From: an uncultured Lachnoclostridium sp.
GTDB lineage: Bacteria; Bacillota; Clostridia; Lachnospirales; Lachnospiraceae
Assembly: GCA_944376715.1 (NCBI GenBank)
Contig: CALWDO010000019.1
Coordinates: forward strand, 1-45,108
Reading direction: 5' to 3'
Length of the DNA: 45,108 nt
Of the stretch, positions 1 to 6,731 are shown one piece after another. The translations under genes were made by a program, and so were the position numbers. A model generated the notes under the pieces. The model saw only the letters and a list, made by a program, of their open reading frames with translations. It was not told where the DNA came from and made no database searches. How positions within the stretch are numbered: position 1 is the stretch's first letter; every line of letters starts with the position of its first letter.

Positions 1-45
1 CATTCCGGTACCGCCCAGGATACCAACTCTCAACTTTTCACTCAT
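1..45 (-). CDS. asd: Aspartate-semialdehyde dehydrogenase, N-terminal fragment
   Basis: Only the first 15 codons are in the window; the rest lies beyond base 1. The peptide MSEKLRVGILGGTGM is the start of an NAD(P)-binding Rossmann fold. The GGTGM glycine loop is typical of the fungal/archaeal-type aspartate-semialdehyde dehydrogenases common in Clostridia, which reduce aspartyl phosphate in the lysine/threonine/methionine branch. The start is supported by a GAGGAG ribosome site just upstream. ArgC also begins with a similar loop, but there the residue after GTG is usually Y, so asd is preferred. With only 15 residues the identification is tentative. Confidence 0.6.
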   Translation of the reverse strand, partial: MSEKLRVGILGGTGM

Positions 46-65
46 TTTTTCATTCTCCTCTGTTC

Positions 66-116
66 TGTGCGCGTACCGTACGACCGTTTCTATCGCATGT
101 CCGCATTACGCGCACA
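66..116 (-). repeat. Inverted repeat in the asd leader
   Basis: A perfect 10-base inverted repeat (TGTGCGCGTA at 66-75, TACGCGCACA at 107-116) encloses 31 bases. It falls inside the predicted asd leader and could form a stem in the transcript. It has no T tract, so it is not a classic terminator, and it does not resemble a lysine riboswitch or T-box. Confidence 0.45.
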
Positions 117-133
117 TTTGTCTTTCTTATGAA

Positions 134-162
134 ATATTACAGGATTCTTCCCGAAAATGCAA
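134..162 (-). promoter_or_regulatory. Predicted sigma-A promoter of asd
   Basis: On the minus strand a TTGCAT box (157-162) is separated by 17 bases from TAATAT (134-139). It lies between argH and asd and points into asd, leaving a leader of roughly 80 bases. Confidence 0.55.
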
Positions 163-167
163 CCCTT

Positions 168-1547
168 TTATTCTTCTTTCAGATATGCCCTGCACGCCTG
201 GATCTCTTTTTCCATGGCTTCTTTTCCGGGAGCTCCCGCCGTAAGCCGCTTATCCACGCAGGTCTCCAGAGAGATGGCGTCATAAATATCTTCCTCAAAT
301 ACCGGGCTGATCGCACGGTACTCTTCCAGAGTCAGATCATCCAGCGCTTTGCCCCGGTCGATGCAGTACAGCACCAGACGTCCCACGATCCCGTGGGCAT
401 CACGGAACGGCACTCCGTGCTTCACCAGATAGTCCGCCGCGTCCGTGGCATTGGTAAATCCATGTCTCGCGCTGTCGCGCATACGGTCTTTGCGGAAGGT
501 GATCGTATCCAACATGCCGGTGAACAGGGCGATACACCCCTTGGTCGTATCCATGGCGTCGAACGGAAGCTCTTTATCCTCCTGCATATCCTTGTTGTAA
601 GCCAGCGGTATCCCCTTCATCGTGGTCAGCAGGGCGGTCAGCGCTCCGTAGACCCGTCCGGTCTTTCCGCGTACCAGTTCCGCGATATCCGGATTCTTCT
701 TCTGAGGCATGATGGAACTTCCCGTGCTGTACGCGTCGTCGATCTCCACAAACTGATATTCATTGCTGTTCCAGAGGATAATCTCCTCACAGAAACGGCT
801 CAGATGCATCATCACGATGGACATGGCCGCCAGATACTCGATCAGATAATCCCGGTCGGATACCGCGTCCATACTGTTCGCCATAGGGCCGTAGAATCCC
901 AGCAGCTCCGCTGTATATTCCCGGTCCAGAGGATATGTGGTCCCGGCCAGCGCGCCTGCTCCCAGAGGGCAGTAATTCATCCTCTCATAGATGTCATGCA
1001 GACGCAGGCGGTCTCTCTTGAACATTTCAAAATAAGCTCCCATATGATGGGCCAGCGTGATCGGCTGCGCCTTCTGCAGATGGGTGAATCCCGGCATGAT
1101 CGTCTCTTTATTTTCTTCCATGATCCGCAGCAGCACCTGCAGCAGATTCTTCAGAAGGTCATCGGTCTCCTTTACTTCCTGTCTCGTATACAGACGCATA
1201 TCCAGAGCCACCTGGTCGTTGCGGCTTCTGCCCGTATGCAGCTTCTTTCCCACGTCGCCGATCCGGTCGATCAGGTTCGCCTCCACAAAACTGTGGATAT
1301 CCTCGTATTCATCTGTGATCTTAAGCTTTCCGGATTCCACATCCTCCAGGATTCCCTGAAGTCCTTCCAGAATCTGGTCCCGTTCTTCTTCCGTCAGGAT
1401 TCCCTGCTTCGCCAGCATCTTCACATGAGCCATGCTGCCTTCTATATCCTGTCTGTAAAATTTTTGATCAAAAGAGATCGACGCGTTAAACCGGTACACC
1501 AGCTGATCCGTCTCTTTTGTAAAACGTCCGCCCCATAACTGTGCCAT
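168..1547 (-). CDS. argH: Argininosuccinate lyase
   Basis: 459 residues. ArgH splits argininosuccinate into arginine and fumarate, the last step of arginine synthesis, in the cytoplasm as a homotetramer. The N-terminus MAQLWGGRFTKETD and the signature GSSIMPQKKNPD (the mobile loop with the catalytic serine of the fumarase/aspartase superfamily) are diagnostic. TGRSRNDQ and the segment around HLQKAQPIT are also family hallmarks. An in-frame extension runs upstream to 1646, but it would read through a terminator hairpin at 1643-1675. The ATG at 1545-1547 has a GGAAAG ribosome site and matches the family start, so it is used here. It stands alone rather than with other arg genes; the next gene downstream (asd) has its own promoter. 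Confidence 0.95.
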   Translation of the reverse strand: MAQLWGGRFTKETDQLVYRFNASISFDQKFYRQDIEGSMAHVKMLAKQGILTEEERDQILEGLQGILEDVESGKLKITDEYEDIHSFVEANLIDRIGDVGKKLHTGRSRNDQVALDMRLYTRQEVKETDDLLKNLLQVLLRIMEENKETIMPGFTHLQKAQPITLAHHMGAYFEMFKRDRLRLHDIYERMNYCPLGAGALAGTTYPLDREYTAELLGFYGPMANSMDAVSDRDYLIEYLAAMSIVMMHLSRFCEEIILWNSNEYQFVEIDDAYSTGSSIMPQKKNPDIAELVRGKTGRVYGALTALLTTMKGIPLAYNKDMQEDKELPFDAMDTTKGCIALFTGMLDTITFRKDRMRDSARHGFTNATDAADYLVKHGVPFRDAHGIVGRLVLYCIDRGKALDDLTLEEYRAISPVFEEDIYDAISLETCVDKRLTAGAPGKEAMEKEIQACRAYLKEE

Positions 1548-1642
1548 AGGTATCTTTCCTTTCTCATATGCAAAATCAATCTTCTGCCGTCCATTGTAAC
1601 ATAAAGCACGCCCACTGCACAATTCTTTTCCGTTTTCGGGCA

Positions 1643-1675
1643 GCAAAAAGGGGCAGAACCGCTGCCCCTTTTTGC
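1643..1675 (-). terminator. Rho-independent terminator after the FNT channel gene
   Basis: Perfect 14-base inverted repeat (1643-1656 and 1662-1675) with a five-base loop. The arms end in A5/T5 runs, so on the minus strand the stem closes with CCCC followed by TTTTT. It separates the channel gene from argH. Confidence 0.85.
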
Positions 1676-1715
1676 CTTATATGGGATTAAACACTCAAAA
1701 CTAGTACTTGTCGCC

Positions 1716-2489
1716 TTATTTTTTCCGGGAGATCGTGTAATATGCCAGCGCTACGCTGATGCCTCCTACCATATTGCCCAGAGTTACCCAGAGCAGATTA
1801 TGTACATAGCCGGCCAGAGAGATTCCCTCCACTCCATTGGGAGCGATCAGTCCTACCGCCATCACCGTCATATTGGCGATGCTGTGTTCAAATCCGCACG
1901 CCATGAATACATAGATGCACCAGAATACCATGATCAGTTTGCCGGCTTCCGATTTCATCTTTGTCGCGCACCATACCGCAAGACATACCAGAATATTGCA
2001 GAAGATCGCCTTGACAAAGAGCTGAGGCGCCGCGCCGCCCATCTTGGTTGCCGCCGTAGTGGCAAAATAGGCACCCACATTGCCTGTGGGAATCCCGGCG
2101 AAACAGAACAGCGCCGCCGCCACCAAAGATCCTGCCAGATTTCCCACGTAGCAGAAGATCCAGAGCTTCACAGTATCGATCCACGGCACCGCTTTTGATA
2201 AAGAGGCGGACGCCATAACGAAATTATTACCGGTGAACAGTTCCGCTCCGGCCATCACCACAAGGCTTAACGCCGCAGCGAACGAGAACGGCTGAACCAC
2301 GCGGACAAGCACACTGTCCGCCGCCGAAAAATAACTTCCCAGCGTAAACGTGACGAAACCGCCGAAGGCAATAAAAATACCGGCCACTACAGCCGCCACA
2401 AAATAACCTAACGGATTATTCTTCATCAGAGCTGCCTTTCCCTTTGCTGCATTGCATACGCTCGTAAATTCATCATAAAACATATTCAT
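1716..2489 (-). CDS. Formate/nitrite transporter (FNT) family channel
   Basis: 257 residues with six hydrophobic segments, the usual FNT size and topology. These are pentameric inner-membrane channels for small monovalent anions (formate, nitrite or hydrosulfide) released or used in anaerobic metabolism. AELFTGNN near residue 82, GNLAGS near 116, NILVCLAVW near 164 and GFEHSIANM near 200 are the characteristic half-helix and pore motifs, with the central histidine in FEHS. No pyruvate formate-lyase, nitrite or sulfite gene is adjacent, so the substrate (FocA, NirC or HSC type) cannot be chosen. A second ATG two codons in (2481-2483) has the better spacing of about 10 bases to GGAGG and may be the true start. 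A terminator follows the gene. Confidence 0.9.
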   Translation of the reverse strand: MNMFYDEFTSVCNAAKGKAALMKNNPLGYFVAAVVAGIFIAFGGFVTFTLGSYFSAADSVLVRVVQPFSFAAALSLVVMAGAELFTGNNFVMASASLSKAVPWIDTVKLWIFCYVGNLAGSLVAAALFCFAGIPTGNVGAYFATTAATKMGGAAPQLFVKAIFCNILVCLAVWCATKMKSEAGKLIMVFWCIYVFMACGFEHSIANMTVMAVGLIAPNGVEGISLAGYVHNLLWVTLGNMVGGISVALAYYTISRKK

Positions 2490-2598
2490 TCATCCTCCGT
2501 TCGATCTAAAGATCGTTAATATAATAACATACTCTCTTTGTTATGGAATTGTACAATCTGTACGAAAAGACTCGTGATGAAATTTTTTAAAAAAGGTC

Positions 2599-2627
2599 TT
2601 TACTTTCAAAAGCGCATCGTGTATAAT
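2599..2627 (+). promoter_or_regulatory. Promoter of tRNA-Thr
   Basis: TTTACT (2599-2604), a 17-base spacer and a perfect TATAAT (2622-2627) lie 22 bases before the mature tRNA 5' end. Confidence 0.75.
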
Positions 2628-2649
2628 AACCTTCGTTGTGAGACAACAA

Positions 2650-2722
2650 GCTTCCGTGGCTCAGTTGGTAGAGCACTTCACTCGTAATGAAGGGGTCGCC
2701 GGTTCGAGTCCGGCCGGGAGCT
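2650..2722 (+). tRNA. tRNA-Thr, anticodon CGT
   Basis: A complete cloverleaf of 73 bases. The acceptor stem pairs GCTTCCG with CGGGAGC (one G-T pair), followed by discriminator T at 2722. The anticodon arm CTTCA-CTCGTAA-TGAAG gives anticodon CGT, reading threonine codon ACG. The T arm contains GGTTCGAGTCC. No CCA is encoded. It is a single tRNA transcribed from its own promoter and ended by a strong hairpin; no integrase or duplicated 3' end is seen nearby, so it shows no sign of being an attachment site. Confidence 0.95.
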
Positions 2723-2734
2723 TTTCTTTTTACG

Positions 2735-2770
2735 AAAATTCCCCATGGCGTACGCCATGGGGAATTTTTT
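2735..2770. terminator. Bidirectional terminator between tRNA-Thr and a convergent gene
   Basis: A perfect 34-base palindrome (2735-2768) centred between 2751 and 2752, flanked by A4/T6 runs. It serves the tRNA on the plus strand and the zinc-ribbon gene coming from the right on the minus strand. Confidence 0.9.
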
Positions 2771-2782
2771 ATCTTCACCGGC

Positions 2783-2974
2783 TTATTCCGGACGCTCCAC
2801 TTTCAGCGGCACGTCTTCCTCTGCCTTAAATACATAACCGCAGCTGCATGCGGTATCCTCGATAATCCTTCCGCGGCTGGTAAATACTTCTACCTCTTTG
2901 CCGCACTGAGGACATATTCTCTCCTCCGGCACCGGAGTACGATATTGAGCTTCACAACCATCCATGACTGCCAT
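2783..2974 (-). CDS. Small zinc-ribbon protein, function unknown
   Basis: 63 residues. Cysteines occur as CPQC (about residues 21-24) and CSC (about 43-45), arranged like a treble-clef or zinc-ribbon metal site, plus a lone Cys at residue 7. The rest is short and charged, with no membrane segment. The start has an excellent ribosome site (AGGAGG 7-8 bases upstream), so it is a real, probably well expressed gene. It is alone between the tRNA terminator and the lipoprotein unit. I do not recognise a named family; a nucleic-acid or metal-binding role is only a guess from the ribbon. Confidence 0.75.
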   Translation of the reverse strand: MAVMDGCEAQYRTPVPEERICPQCGKEVEVFTSRGRIIEDTACSCGYVFKAEEDVPLKVERPE

Positions 2975-3061
2975 AGTGGTACCTCCTTCATTCTTATATT
3001 TATTCTGTGGCTTTTGTCACATCTATACTATAACTCTGCTATTATTTTCTGTCAATTCCAT

Positions 3062-3648
3062 TCACTCATTCCAGCCGGCGATTCTGACCAGTTCCTGCTC
3101 CGCATATATATAAGCGGCCGCAGGGAAGTCCCGGTAATTGCCTGTGTTGGAACAAATGGATCACATCGCCATCCGCCTGCTGCCCGCGCAGGACGATCTG
3201 TTCTTCCGCAGCCTGAATCCGCTGCCGGACCATCGCTTCCAGCTCTTCCTCCGAAACAGCTTCTGTACTGCGCCCCGTACTGGAATTTTCCCATCTCAGG
3301 AATCCGAAGTAAGCAGAATCATATGCCGCATGATGCGTCAGGAACCACTTCCCATCCTCTTCTCTCATCACAAAAGAATGCCAGACGCCGGTGACGGAAC
3401 TGTCTGTATCCGGCGTATGCGCGAATCTCATGTTTGCATATTCCATGGCTTCCACCTGGATACATCCGTCTTCCTGCTCATAGATATTCAGGCAATCCAG
3501 CTGATAATCATAGGAAGAAAGCCTCAGATCCAGCCCGGAAGCCTTCCGGATCCCTATCATCGTCTCCCAGACTGCCTGATGCATGGCCGCATCCGGTCAG
3601 CAATACTGCCAGCACAACAGCCGGTATCGCCCTGAATAACTTCTTCAC
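3062..3648 (-). pseudogene. Frameshifted lipoprotein gene
   Basis: Three pieces in three frames line up as one decayed gene. A GTG at 3648, preceded by GGAGG, opens a lipoprotein signal (basic VKK, a hydrophobic stretch, then the lipobox LTGCG at about residue 21) that runs into a stop 25 codons past the lipobox. From about 3585 a second frame carries about 145 plausible residues (RLSSYDYQLD to AEEQIVLRG), blocked upstream by its own stop and lacking a ribosome site. From about 3152 a third frame gives a natural-looking tail (GNYRDFPAAAYIYAEQELV) ending at 3062. Joining them needs two single-base shifts. The middle part, with SFVMREEDGKWFLTHHAAYDS, faintly resembles the N-terminal region of clostridial secreted proteins that precede amidase domains, but no amidase domain is present. 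It follows the M15 peptidase gene by 26 bases. Confidence 0.65.
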
Positions 3649-3674
3649 TGTGTATGATCCTCCTGCCTGTATCT

Positions 3675-4508
3675 TCAGTTCTTCTCAAAATGCTGATAAT
3701 CTTTGGGACTGTTCCAGTCTCCTCCCCACTCAAATCCATGCTGCGTGAATAATTCATAAGCCAGATCTTCATGAGTAATCATATGCGGCAGTCCCGCGTC
3801 CCGGTCTATATAATCATTGGCGTTTTCATGCTGCCATACAGGTTCTCCTGTCCTGTAAGACACATAAGGATTCTGCTGCGGATTCAGATCTATGGCAAGC
3901 CCGTATGCATGATTGGACATATTGCCGCCTCCTGTGATCTCCCGGTAACAGAACGCCGACGTATTATTCGCGTCCACCGACGCAGTGTCAGAATCCTCCG
4001 CGTCGCCCGTCCAGTAGTCGTCGATCAGATACATGGACTGGATCTCATATTCCTCCCGGAAAAGCGCCTGAAAGATCTTCAGCGCATCCTCCTGGATACC
4101 CTCATTGACGATCATCTCTCCCACCTGGATCTGCCCGTCGAAATTATAATGCAGCATTTTCAGATAGCGGAGCTCTTCCAGACCGATATGGGGATTATCA
4201 CGATAGGACCGGCCGTTGATCCGTTCATATACCGGATCCTCCTCGGTGATGGCGGTTCCTGTAAAATAACGTCCGGGGTCTGTCAGATCCAGCTGTTCCG
4301 CATCCAGCACAGTCCCTGCTTCCAGCCCGTCCAGATTCTCCAGTTTCACGGGCTCAGCCTCCGGTTCCGGCTCCGGAATTTCTGCCCCCGGATTGTCCGA
4401 AACCTCGTTCCGGTCTGCAGCTGCCTCAGGTACTGCGGAAGCCTCCCCGCACGCGGCCGCGGCGAAAACTATTCCTGATAATATAAGTATGATTATGGCT
4501 TTTCTCAC
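3675..4508 (-). CDS. M15 family D-Ala-D-Ala carboxypeptidase-like lipoprotein
   Basis: 277 residues beginning with a GTG that has GGAGG seven bases upstream. The first 20 residues are a lipoprotein signal with lipobox AAAC, so the protein is probably anchored on the outer face of the membrane. It is followed by an acidic/proline-rich linker (EPEPEAEPV). The C-terminal half has the LAS/M15 zinc motif: NHAYGLAIDLNP (His and Asp ligands, around residues 198-209), the WGGDW segment and DYQHFE near the end (final His ligand). VanY/DacB-type enzymes with this pattern trim D-alanine or cleave peptides in peptidoglycan. No resistance genes of the van type are nearby, so a cell-wall remodelling role is more likely. 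It heads a two-gene unit with the lipoprotein pseudogene. Confidence 0.85.
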   Translation of the reverse strand: MRKAIIILILSGIVFAAAACGEASAVPEAAADRNEVSDNPGAEIPEPEPEAEPVKLENLDGLEAGTVLDAEQLDLTDPGRYFTGTAITEEDPVYERINGRSYRDNPHIGLEELRYLKMLHYNFDGQIQVGEMIVNEGIQEDALKIFQALFREEYEIQSMYLIDDYWTGDAEDSDTASVDANNTSAFCYREITGGGNMSNHAYGLAIDLNPQQNPYVSYRTGEPVWQHENANDYIDRDAGLPHMITHEDLAYELFTQHGFEWGGDWNSPKDYQHFEKN

Positions 4509-4620
4509 TGCGATTCCTCCATTTTAACCGTATTATAAGGACCGGAAGGGACCCCTGTCCAATACCTGGTATTCATGACCGTCTATGCCTGATCTGTATG
4601 CACGCTTTTATGAATTCTAC

Positions 4621-4650
4621 TTGAAAACGACTGTACAGATAAGATAAAAT
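4621..4650 (+). promoter_or_regulatory. Predicted promoter of the flavodoxin-like reductase
   Basis: TTGAAA (4621-4626), an 18-base spacer and TAAAAT (4645-4650), 45 bases before the start codon. Confidence 0.5.
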
Positions 4651-4694
4651 ATTGCAAAACACTGGAAATCATAACAGGAAAAGAGGAATGTGAG

Positions 4695-5273
4695 ATGAAA
4701 AAGATTCTGGTCGTTCTGGGCGGCGGACGCCCGAACGGAAATACAAAGCAGCTGGCAGACGCGTTTATAAAAGGCGCCGCAAAAGCCGGACATCAGACAG
4801 AGCTTATATCCCTGAACAAGCTGCATGTGAACGGCTGTACCGGCTGCAATGCCTGCCGGTATGGAAAGCCCTGCGTTCAGAAAGACGACTTTAATTCATT
4901 GATCCCTAAAATAAAAGAAACCGATCTGATCGTATTCGCTTCTCCCCTGTACTTCTGGACTATTTCTTCAAAAATCAAAGCATTCATTGAACGATTTTAC
5001 TGTATAGCAGAAAAAGACGAACATCCCCCGCTTGGGCGCTACGAGAAATATCCGGTGCGCGACTGCGCTTTACTTATGACTTCAGCGGACAATTTCTTCT
5101 GGACCTTCGAACAGGCTGTCTCTTACTACCAATTTACACTGGTAAACTATATCGGCTTCCACGACAAGGGAATGCTTCTTGCCGGAGGATGCGGCGACAC
5201 AAACGGAAAACCGCAGATCAGCCAGACCGATTACCTGGAACAGGCGTTTACATTCGGCCGCTGTATCTATTAA
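4695..5273 (+). CDS. Flavodoxin-fold NAD(P)H-dependent FMN reductase
   Basis: 192 residues with the NADPH-dependent FMN reductase fold. The N-terminal ILVVLGGGRPNGNTKQLADAF is the phosphate-binding loop for FMN. GCTGCNACRYGKPC with four cysteines near residues 48-58, then DDFNSLIPKI, is the hallmark of iron-sulfur flavoprotein-like and azoreductase-like members in Clostridia. ASPLYFWTISSKIKAFIERF forms the flavin-facing helix. Such proteins reduce flavins, quinones or nitro/azo compounds in the cytosol; the physiological substrate cannot be told. RBS GAGG lies upstream, and a terminator follows at once, so it is a single-gene unit convergent with the nuclease gene. Confidence 0.85.
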   Translation: MKKILVVLGGGRPNGNTKQLADAFIKGAAKAGHQTELISLNKLHVNGCTGCNACRYGKPCVQKDDFNSLIPKIKETDLIVFASPLYFWTISSKIKAFIERFYCIAEKDEHPPLGRYEKYPVRDCALLMTSADNFFWTFEQAVSYYQFTLVNYIGFHDKGMLLAGGCGDTNGKPQISQTDYLEQAFTFGRCIY

Positions 5274-5279
5274 GAGTCA

Positions 5280-5325
5280 GATACCCCGGGCGGCTTTACC
5301 GATGCCCGGGGTATCCATTTTTCAT
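5280..5325 (+). terminator. Terminator of the flavodoxin-like reductase gene
   Basis: Perfect 12-base arms GATACCCCGGGC (5280-5291) and GCCCGGGGTATC (5304-5315), followed by CATTTTTC. The T run is only on the plus-strand side. Confidence 0.85.
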
Positions 5326-6362
5326 TATTTCTGTGCCGCCAACACTTCCAGTTCCCGGATACGCGCCGCCTGCTTGTCAATTATCTGCTGCTGCTCATTC
5401 ATTTTTTGCTGTTGCTCGTCTATTTCCTGCTGTTGTTCATTGATTTTTTTCTGCTGTTTGTCCATAACCTGCTGCTGTTTGTCAATCATATACTTCACCG
5501 TATTCTGATCCATGATCTTCAACGCATCTGAAAACATCCCCAATACCTCCTCCGGCTTCCGCCGCAGCATAGCCAACTCCCGGTATATCTCCTCCAGCCA
5601 CGGATATTCGCTTACCAGCTTCTCCGCCTCTTCCACTGTCTCTGTCAGCAGAAAGCTCAGCCATGCCGTCTGTTCGTTCTTATCTTTAGCATAAGGGAAT
5701 TCCCGGAACACGTCAAGGCATACCAGACAAAATTCCTGCAGAAGGGACAGTTCCAGACCTGTATCGAACTTCGTCTTTCCGCGGTGGATATAAGACTGCG
5801 GAATCTGATGAAAGACCTGCGTGCTTTTTTCAAAAATAATGATGGTATAAACTTTTTTCATGTCCCGGTAAGTAAAATGCTTTCCCCGTTCTCCCCTCAC
5901 CCTGGCATACTGGCGCATGACCAGATCTGAAGAATAGCACGACATACGTCCCTCCGGAAATGCATAGGGCACTTTCTGTATTTCCACGTTTGTAAGGCTT
6001 CCGTCTTCCAGTTCCACCAGCACATCCATGATCAGGAGCGAATCACCGTCCGACAGCCGGTCTTCCGAAGGCAGGATGGCTTTGACTTTCACCCGGATCC
6101 CCAGTAAGCTGGAGATGAACGAGGACAGGCGTTCCGGATGGACGTCCGGGTGAAAGACAGCTTTAAAGAACGGGTCGTAAGTGACCGGAAGGGTTTTCGT
6201 ACCCTGGAGAAATTCCAGGAAGCGCTCCCGGCACTCCTGGTTGAGTTTCCAGAACGGGATCCTCAGTTTGGGGTCACTCACCACCTCCGCCAATACATCC
6301 TCTCTGGACATGGGGAAAGGCTTCCAGTTTCCCTGCGTATTCATTGTTTCGTTTTGTTTCAA
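5325..6362 (-). CDS. PD-(D/E)XK nuclease family transposase-like protein with a Q-rich coiled-coil tail
   Basis: 345 residues from a TTG at 6362 placed four bases after AGGAGG; an ATG at 6344 is the alternative start. The core is of the Rpn/PD-(D/E)XK transposase type (PF12784-like): TYDPFFKAVF, then DSLLIMDVLVELEDG..TNVEIQKVPY, where the Asp and the E-x-Q/K give the nuclease motif, followed by MRQYARVRG and a kinase-like spacing of aromatic residues. Relatives are recombination-promoting nucleases found in many copies in gut Clostridia, usually without terminal inverted repeats. The last 55 residues are heptads of the form (I/M)(D/N)(K/E)QQQx, a probable coiled coil. The gene has its own promoter 150 bases upstream. 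Mobility is not shown here. Confidence 0.8.
   Translation of the reverse strand: MKQNETMNTQGNWKPFPMSREDVLAEVVSDPKLRIPFWKLNQECRERFLEFLQGTKTLPVTYDPFFKAVFHPDVHPERLSSFISSLLGIRVKVKAILPSEDRLSDGDSLLIMDVLVELEDGSLTNVEIQKVPYAFPEGRMSCYSSDLVMRQYARVRGERGKHFTYRDMKKVYTIIIFEKSTQVFHQIPQSYIHRGKTKFDTGLELSLLQEFCLVCLDVFREFPYAKDKNEQTAWLSFLLTETVEEAEKLVSEYPWLEEIYRELAMLRRKPEEVLGMFSDALKIMDQNTVKYMIDKQQQVMDKQQKKINEQQQEIDEQQQKMNEQQQIIDKQAARIRELEVLAAQK
5361..5486 (-). repeat. Six 21-base repeats encoding glutamine heptads
   Basis: Six consecutive heptads (IDKQQQV, MDKQQKK, INEQQQE, IDEQQQK, MNEQQQI, IDKQAAR) make an imperfect 21-base tandem array near the 3' end of the nuclease gene. Hydrophobic residues every seventh position fit a coiled coil. 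Arrays of this kind can gain or lose units by slippage. Confidence 0.8.
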
Positions 6363-6518
6363 TTCTCCTCCTTTTCCGCATCCGTGGACAAAAAGGCGCC
6401 GCAGACGCAGGAGATGCTGATAAGTATCTGTCCACTTCCGCAAATCTTATTTTCTTCTTAATCCGGGAAATATTGGCGGGAACCCGCCGGAACGTTTCCG
6501 AAATTATCTGATGGGCTT

Positions 6519-6547
6519 AATGTAACATATCCCCGCACCAGGTGCAA
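6519..6547 (-). promoter_or_regulatory. Predicted promoter of the nuclease-family gene
   Basis: Minus-strand TTGCAC (6542-6547), a 17-base spacer and TACATT (6519-6524). The leader of about 150 bases contains a GGCGGG/CCCGCC hairpin (6475-6488) without a T tract. The rest of the 6363-6640 gap is AT-rich and shows no further gene. Confidence 0.5.
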
Positions 6548-6640
6548 GGCCCTATTTATCAAAAATATAAAGTGTATTTTTGTATTTGTATTATATAGAA
6601 TATCTATTTTTCTTCATTTATTTTTCCAACTCCACAGCAC

Positions 6641-6675
6641 AAAAAAAGCACCCATCCCTCGCTTGGAATGGATGC
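6641..6675 (-). terminator. Second (distal) terminator of glgA
   Basis: Eleven-pair stem (6648-6658 with 6665-6675, including G-T pairs) followed on the minus strand by seven T residues (6641-6647). Confidence 0.8.
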
Positions 6676-6705
6676 AAAAACTCCCCGGTCCTAAAGCCGG
6701 GGAGT
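6676..6705 (-). terminator. First (proximal) terminator of glgA
   Basis: Nine-pair GC-rich stem (6680-6688 with 6697-6705) followed on the minus strand by TTTT. It abuts the second hairpin, giving tandem terminators. Confidence 0.8.
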
Positions 6706-6731
6706 CCTTCCTTCAGTCTCTGAAATCTATC

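Noticed and set aside
1-167. Lysine riboswitch or T-box before asd
   Set aside because: The leader is under 100 bases and lacks the conserved motifs of either class.
129-1538. Long open frame on the plus strand opposite argH
   Set aside because: It is antisense to a full-length, clearly recognisable ArgH and has no ribosome site or recognisable motif.
2650-2770. tRNA-Thr as an integration site with the adjacent palindrome as an att element
   Set aside because: The palindrome is a T-flanked terminator, and neither an integrase gene nor a repeated tRNA 3' end is present.
3066-3584. A separate 172-residue gene starting at the Met in the middle frame
   Set aside because: No ribosome site, a stop five codons upstream, and a lipoprotein signal in another frame just before it point to a frameshifted gene.
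3062-3648. Programmed frameshifting to make a full lipoprotein
   Set aside because: Two different shifts would be needed and no slippery heptamer with downstream structure was seen at either place.
5325-6443. Complete insertion sequence around the transposase-like nuclease
   Set aside because: No terminal inverted repeats or target duplication could be found around the gene; the family usually lacks them.
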